NCBI GenBank assembly: GCA_021778035.1
Contig: JAJYCY010000001.1
Location: 22,530 to 80,554 of the forward strand
Source of the DNA: Pseudomonadota bacterium
GTDB taxonomy: Bacteria; Pseudomonadota; Gammaproteobacteria; Acidiferrobacterales; UBA6901
DNA: 58,025 bases
Direction of reading: 5' to 3'
Every line of letters starts with the position of its first letter. Within the stretch, counting starts at the first letter, position 1. Below, in pieces: positions 53,807 to 58,025 of this stretch. The notes beneath the pieces were generated by a model. It was not told where the DNA came from. It did no database searches and saw only the letters and a program-made list of their open reading frames with translations. The translations under genes and the position numbers were made by a program.

Positions 53807-54705
53807 TGCCGCGCATGCACAGCCGAATGGAACTGCGCGGCACGCTCCGGCTGGATGAGCCGCTCGCATGGCACACCAGCTGGCGCGTCGGTGGTCCTGC
53901 CGACCGCTATTACGAACCCGCGGACCTTGAGGATCTGGCCCAGTTCATGCGCAGCCTTCCGGAGGATGAGCCAGTGTACTGGATCGGGCTCGGCAGCAAC
54001 CTGCTGATCCGTGATGGCGGGGTGCGGGGGACTGTGCTGTGTCTGAGCGGCCGCCTGAGCAGGCTGGAACAGACCAGCGACGGCTGTGTCCGTGGCGAGG
54101 CCGGTGTTGCGTGTGCGAAGCTCGCGCGCTTCTGCGTGCAGCACGGCTTTTCGGGAGCCGAATTTCTCGCCGGTATTCCGGGTACCGTCGGTGGAGCCCT
54201 GGCAATGAATGCCGGTGCATCTGGCGGCGAAACATGGGGGATCGTGGGAGCGGTCGAGACAATGGACCGGCACGGAGAGATCCGGATCCGCACTCCGTCA
54301 GATTACCGGATTGCCTATCGCAGTGTTGCCGGCCCGGTTGGCGAGTGGTTCGTCGCGGGCCGGTTCCGGCTCGTCCCGGGTGCGGTGGCGGAAGGCAAGG
54401 CACTCATAAAGTCCCTGCTTGCCAGGCGAGGTGCAACCCAGCCGACCCAGCAGCCGAATGCCGGATCGGTGTTTCGCAATCCGCCCGGCGATTACGCCGC
54501 GCGCCTGATAGAGGCAACCGGTCTCAAGGGACTGTGCGACGGAGACGCATGCGTGTCGGATCTGCATGCGAATTTCATTATCAACCGCGGACAGGCCACG
54601 GCGGCACAGATCGAGCGGTTGATTGCACTTGTGCAGCAGCGGGTGCTGGCCGCGCAAGGCATCAAGCTCGAGCCGGAGGTAAGGATCATGGGAGTCGAAT
54701 CATGA
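53803..54705 (+). CDS. murB: UDP-N-acetylenolpyruvoylglucosamine reductase MurB
   Basis: An FAD/NADPH enzyme (300 aa) that reduces the MurA product to UDP-MurNAc. It is a type I MurB: FAD motifs [17 protein letters not shown] and [17 protein letters not shown], then [28 protein letters not shown], with catalytic serine in [10 protein letters not shown] and glutamate in LEPEVRIMG. Located between murC and ftsQ, where E. coli instead has ddlB. Confidence 0.96.
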   Translation: MMPRMHSRMELRGTLRLDEPLAWHTSWRVGGPADRYYEPADLEDLAQFMRSLPEDEPVYWIGLGSNLLIRDGGVRGTVLCLSGRLSRLEQTSDGCVRGEAGVACAKLARFCVQHGFSGAEFLAGIPGTVGGALAMNAGASGGETWGIVGAVETMDRHGEIRIRTPSDYRIAYRSVAGPVGEWFVAGRFRLVPGAVAEGKALIKSLLARRGATQPTQQPNAGSVFRNPPGDYAARLIEATGLKGLCDGDACVSDLHANFIINRGQATAAQIERLIALVQQRVLAAQGIKLEPEVRIMGVES

Positions 54706-54784
54706 GTGATGGTAGGTCCGTGCGGTACGTGCAGCGCCATTCCCGGTGGGTTGTCGGGCGGGAGGAAGACAATGGAAACTGCTG
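54701..54784 (+). other. Mini-ORF in the murB-ftsQ spacer
   Basis: ATG at 54701 opens a 27-codon frame ([16 protein letters not shown]...) that starts inside the murB stop and ends past the ftsQ start at 54772. It has no obvious ribosome site of its own and is rich in arginine. It marks the place where ddl stands in E. coli, but the sequence resembles no part of Ddl. I regard it as probably not a gene. Confidence 0.2.
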
Positions 54785-55542
54785 AACAACAGGTTGATGG
54801 CCAAGGTCCGGCGCTGCTGTCGCAGCGCAATGTACTGATGGCGCTGGGAGCGCTGGCGGTGCTGATTCCGGTTCTCTTCGGCATCAACTACATCCTGAAT
54901 CCGGCCACCCTGCCGGTAAAGAACGTAAGCTTCGAAGGTCCCTTCAGGCACGTAAACCGGGATGCTCTGGCGCAGGCGGTGGCGCCTTTGGTCTCGGGGA
55001 ATTTCCTGCTTCTCAACCTCAATGCCATCAAGACGCGTGCCGAGTCAGTTCCCTGGGTGTACCAGGTTTCTGTGCGGCGGGAGTGGCCAGACGGCGTGCA
55101 TATCCGGTTTACCGAGCAGACGCTGGCGGCCCGGTGGGGTGACACCCAGTGGATCAACACCGCAGGTGATCTGGTAGATCTCGGGAGCCGGCACGGTCCG
55201 GCAGGCCTGCCCCTGCTCAGCGGCCCGCAGGGCACGCAGGCACAGGTATTCGCCGAATACCAGCAGCTTGACGCGTTTCTTGTTCGGGACGGATTGCCGA
55301 TCACGAGCCTGACGCTCACCACGCGCGGCACGTGGAGAACTGTTGTTGGCAGAAATCTGCTGCTTGTGTTGGGGCATCATGCCCTCAATGCGAAGCTGGC
55401 CCGTTTTCTGACGGTCTATATGCATGCGCTGTCGGGCCAGCGGCAGCTGATGCGCAGGGTGGATTTGCGCTATTCAAACGGTTTTGCGGTGCAATGGCGA
55501 GCCCACGCGGGCGCCACGGCCGATCCAGGCGCAGAGGGCTGA
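54772..55542 (+). CDS. ftsQ: Cell division protein FtsQ
   Basis: A bitopic divisome scaffold (256 aa). After a cytoplasmic N-terminus a membrane helix (NVLMALGALAVLIPVLFGINYIL) is followed by the POTRA domain (LPVKNVSFEGPFRHVNRDAL...VAPLVSGNFLLLNLNAIKTRAESVPWV) and the beta domain. WVYQVSVRREWPDGVHIRFTEQTLAARWGD is the family core. The ATG at 54772 is preceded by GGAGGAAG. Directly followed by ftsA after 3 bases. Confidence 0.94.
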   Translation: METAEQQVDGQGPALLSQRNVLMALGALAVLIPVLFGINYILNPATLPVKNVSFEGPFRHVNRDALAQAVAPLVSGNFLLLNLNAIKTRAESVPWVYQVSVRREWPDGVHIRFTEQTLAARWGDTQWINTAGDLVDLGSRHGPAGLPLLSGPQGTQAQVFAEYQQLDAFLVRDGLPITSLTLTTRGTWRTVVGRNLLLVLGHHALNAKLARFLTVYMHALSGQRQLMRRVDLRYSNGFAVQWRAHAGATADPGAEG

Positions 55543-55545
55543 TAC

Positions 55546-56790
55546 ATGGCAAAAAAAGGCGACGAAAATCTGGTCGTGGGCCTTGATATAGGCACTTCAA
55601 AGGTACTTGCAATTGTCGGTGATGTATCCGCGGCCGGGGAAGTAGAGGTGATCGGTGTCGGTCATCATCCGTCGCGCGGGATGAAGAAGGGCGTCGTTGT
55701 CAATATCGAGTCTACGGTGCAGTCGATCCAGCGTGCTGTCGAAGAGGCAGAACTGATGGCCGGCTGCCAGATTCATTCCGTATTTGCCGGGATCGCAGGC
55801 AGCCATATCAGCAGCTTCAATTCCCATGGCATCGTTGCCATCAAGGAAAAGGAGGTAGCTCGCGGTGATGTAGACCGCGTTATAGAAGCGGCTCGTGCCC
55901 TGGCGATTCCGGCCGACCAGAAGATCCTGCACATCCTTCCGCAGGAATTCATCATAGACCGGCAGGAGGGCGTGCGCGAACCGATCGGCATGTGTGGTGT
56001 GCGGCTTGAAGCAAAGGTCCACATCGTGACCGGAGCGGTCAGTGCTGCGCAGAACATCATCAAGTGCGTGCGCCGCTGCGGGCTCGAGGTTGACGACATC
56101 ATCCTCGAGCAGCTGGCATCCAGCCTCTCGGTCCTGACGGAAGACGAGAAGGAGCTGGGCGTCTGTCTGGTCGACATTGGCGGCGGCACCACGGACATCT
56201 CGGTTTTCACGGAAGGTGCTATCCGCCATACCGCCGTGATTCCCATTGCCGGCGACCAGGTAACCAACGACATAGCGGTCGCCCTGCGCACGCCAACCCA
56301 GCACGCTGAGGAAATCAAGAAAAAGTACGGCTGTGCGCTAACCCAGCTCGCCCGGGCCGACGAATCGATCGAGGTCCCGAGCGTTGGCGACCGCCCGCCG
56401 CGCAAGCTCGCCCGCCAGACTCTGGCCGAGGTCGTAGAACCGCGGGTGGAGGAGTTGTACGGGCTTGTGCTTGCTGATCTGAGACGCAGCGGATTCGAGG
56501 ACGTGATCGGATCCGGAATCGTTTTGACGGGAGGCAGCGCCAAGATGGAAGGCATGATCGATCTGGCGGAAGAGGTGTTTCACATGCCGGTGCGATTGGG
56601 GGTTCCGCAATACGTGGGAGGGCTGAGCGGCGCGGTCCACAACCCGATCTTCGCGACCGGCGTCGGTCTGGTGCTGTATGGCGCAAAAAACCGTGACGGC
56701 AGGCACTACGACATGCATTCGCGCCGGGAGGTTCCCAGTGTCGGTGGAATGTTCCGGAAGATGAAGGGCTGGTTTCAGGGGAATTTTTAG
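55546..56790 (+). CDS. ftsA: Cell division protein FtsA
   Basis: The actin-like protein (414 aa) that anchors FtsZ to the membrane. Phosphate 1 loop is VVGLDIGTSKVLAIVGDV; SHISSFNSHGIVAIKEKEVA lies in the 1C domain; the second phosphate loop is CLVDIGGGTTDISVFTEGAI; GIVLTGGSAKMEGMIDLAEEVF is the adenosine motif. The C-terminal amphipathic helix is MFRKMKGWFQGNF. It precedes ftsZ by 59 bases. Confidence 0.97.
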   Translation: MAKKGDENLVVGLDIGTSKVLAIVGDVSAAGEVEVIGVGHHPSRGMKKGVVVNIESTVQSIQRAVEEAELMAGCQIHSVFAGIAGSHISSFNSHGIVAIKEKEVARGDVDRVIEAARALAIPADQKILHILPQEFIIDRQEGVREPIGMCGVRLEAKVHIVTGAVSAAQNIIKCVRRCGLEVDDIILEQLASSLSVLTEDEKELGVCLVDIGGGTTDISVFTEGAIRHTAVIPIAGDQVTNDIAVALRTPTQHAEEIKKKYGCALTQLARADESIEVPSVGDRPPRKLARQTLAEVVEPRVEELYGLVLADLRRSGFEDVIGSGIVLTGGSAKMEGMIDLAEEVFHMPVRLGVPQYVGGLSGAVHNPIFATGVGLVLYGAKNRDGRHYDMHSRREVPSVGGMFRKMKGWFQGNF

Positions 56791-56849
56791 TAATTGGACG
56801 GCGGAACGACGTAATCCGCCCAGCTTCGGTTAGCCACAGGAGACATAAC

Positions 56850-57983
56850 ATGTTTGAACTCATGGACACCTACGGTCAGCAGGCTGTTATAAAGGTTATC
56901 GGAGTCGGTGGCGGAGGCGGCAACGCCGTCGACCACATGGTCGCTGCCAACATCGAGGGCGTGGAATTCATCATCGCAAATACCGATGCCCAGGCCATGA
57001 AGCGCTCCGGCGCACGCACGATCCTCCAGCTGGGGGCGAATCTCACCAAAGGGCTCGGAGCGGGAGCCGATCCTGCCGTGGGCAGGCAGGCGGCTGTCGA
57101 GGACCGGGAACGCATTGCCGAAGTTCTCAGCGGAGCGGATATGGTATTCATCACTGCCGGCATGGGCGGCGGAACGGGTACCGGCGCGGCGCCGGTCGTG
57201 GCGCAGGTGGCACGCGACCTCGGTATCCTGACGGTCGCCGTGATCACGAAGCCTTTCCCGTTCGAAGGGAAAAAGCGCATGGCGGTGGCCGAGCAGGGAA
57301 TCAAGGAGCTTGGCGAGTTCGTCGACTCGGTTATCATGATTCCAAATGAGAAGCTTCTGTCCGTGGTCGGAAAGGGCGTCAGTCTGCTCGACGCCTTCAG
57401 CAAGGCAAACGAGGTTCTCCAGGGAGCCGTGCAGGGCATCGCCGAATTGATTACACGGCCTGGACTGGTGAATGTCGACTTTGCTGATGTCCGTACCATC
57501 ATGGCTGAAATGGGCCAGGCCATGATGGGGTCGGCCAGTGCCCGCGGCGACCAGCGGGGCGTCGAGGCAGCCCGTGCGGCGGTATCAAGCCCCCTGCTCG
57601 AGGACATCAACATATCCGGTGCCCGGGGCATCCTGGTGAATGTGACTGCCGGCCAGGACCTGTCGATCGGGGAATTCGAGGAAGTCGGCAATACTATCAA
57701 GGAATTTGCCGCCGAGGATGCCACGGTCATTGTCGGCACGGTCATTGACCCGGCGATGCAGGGTGAGCTGCGCGTGACGGTGGTGGCAACCGGACTGGGA
57801 CAGGGGCAGAAGAAGAGCGCGCCCTACAAGGTCATCAAAACCGGCACCGGAACAACGGATTACGAGCAGCTCGATACGCCTACGGTCATACGCAACCGCC
57901 GGGTTCTGGAACCTAAGGGTCTGGCCGAGAACGGCATCGACTACCTGGATATTCCGGCATTTCTGAGAAAACAGGCGGACTGA
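56850..57983 (+). CDS. ftsZ: Cell division GTPase FtsZ
   Basis: The tubulin-like GTPase (377 aa) that forms the Z ring. GTP loop GGGTGTGAAP is at residues 106-115; early motifs are VIGVGGGGGNAVDHMV and FIIANTDAQAM; the synergy loop region is VDFADVRTIMAEMGQAMMG. The conserved C-terminal peptide that binds FtsA and ZipA is DYLDIPAFLRKQAD. AGGAGA precedes the ATG at good spacing. Last complete gene of the window. Confidence 0.98.
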   Translation: MFELMDTYGQQAVIKVIGVGGGGGNAVDHMVAANIEGVEFIIANTDAQAMKRSGARTILQLGANLTKGLGAGADPAVGRQAAVEDRERIAEVLSGADMVFITAGMGGGTGTGAAPVVAQVARDLGILTVAVITKPFPFEGKKRMAVAEQGIKELGEFVDSVIMIPNEKLLSVVGKGVSLLDAFSKANEVLQGAVQGIAELITRPGLVNVDFADVRTIMAEMGQAMMGSASARGDQRGVEAARAAVSSPLLEDINISGARGILVNVTAGQDLSIGEFEEVGNTIKEFAAEDATVIVGTVIDPAMQGELRVTVVATGLGQGQKKSAPYKVIKTGTGTTDYEQLDTPTVIRNRRVLEPKGLAENGIDYLDIPAFLRKQAD

Positions 57984-57991
57984 GAGACATC

Positions 57992-58000
57992 TGCTATATT
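57992..58000 (+). promoter_or_regulatory. Extended -10 promoter element downstream of ftsZ
   Basis: TGCTATATT at 57992-58000 fits an extended -10 (TGnTATAAT with one change). No good -35 is seen upstream. In many Gammaproteobacteria lpxC follows ftsZ with its own promoter here, but the gene itself is beyond the window end. Confidence 0.35.
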
Positions 58001-58025
58001 TTTAGTGGTCTGAAGTGGCTGGACA

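Noticed and set aside
52508-53869. 453-codon minus-strand frame over murC
   Set aside because: Mirror of murC; composition is not that of a real protein.

Overview
The window is a chromosomal segment of a GC-rich gammaproteobacterium. Diderm traits are plain: the Lpt lipopolysaccharide export genes, the Mla phospholipid system, a meso-diaminopimelate type MurE, LpoA and DolP. Gene order matches blocks known from Pseudomonas and related Gammaproteobacteria: kdsD-kdsC-lptC-lptA-lptB-rpoN-hpf, mlaFEDCB-ibaG-murA, petABC-sspAB, and dolP/diaA/lpoA with rsmI-rnpB-mraZ. A complete his operon fused to hinT-tat is an arrangement better known from Betaproteobacteria and some early-branching Gammaproteobacteria. 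I cannot name the species. No phage, insertion sequence, tRNA, rRNA operon or CRISPR array was seen.

Layout. 1-473: no supported gene. 474-5950 (minus): hpf, rpoN, lptB, lptA, an unusually short lptC, kdsC and kdsD, with a 20-bp perfect palindrome before rpoN. 5995-11847: an accessory stretch with a CPA2 cation/proton antiporter, a quinone-reductase-like MDR enzyme, an unknown protein that may start at CTG, a tiny zinc-ribbon protein, an SDR epimerase and a luciferase-like flavin enzyme. 12218-17428: mlaFEDCB, ibaG, the CGFS glutaredoxin gene grxD, a terminator and murA. 17432-24852: hisG (short form), D, C, B, H, A, F, I, E, then hinT. 24874-26952: tatA, a second tatA, tatB and tatC. 26962-28134 (minus): a DegS-type protease. 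28459-31204: petABC for the cytochrome bc1 complex, then a strong terminator. 31302-32377: sspA-sspB. 32393-36366: a second accessory stretch with a DUF3301 protein, a macrodomain protein, a probable decayed gene, an outer membrane protein, a small membrane protein and a FAD-linked oxidase. 36419-39738 (minus): dolP, diaA and lpoA, without yraN. 39790-41076: rsmI and the RNase P RNA. 41358-57983: the division and cell wall (dcw) cluster mraZ-rsmH-ftsL-ftsI-murE-murF-mraY-murD-ftsW-murG-murC-murB-ftsQ-ftsA-ftsZ, without ddl and led by an MraZ operator.

How the genes work together. Most of the window builds the envelope. MurA to MurG, MraY and FtsI/FtsW make and cross-link peptidoglycan, FtsL/Q/A/Z organise the septum, KdsD/KdsC and LptA/B/C supply and export LPS, Mla keeps the outer membrane asymmetric, and LpoA and DolP support the outer envelope. 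Tat sits just upstream of the Rieske protein gene, whose product is a known Tat client.

I see no convincing undescribed multi-gene system. The most useful oddities are the truncated LptC, the PLWY variant in cytochrome b, the missing ddl and yraN, the tandem tatA genes with basic tails on three Tat proteins, the candidate CTG start near 9157, the mini-ORFs in the his spacers, the palindrome before rpoN and the dyad over the mraZ promoter.
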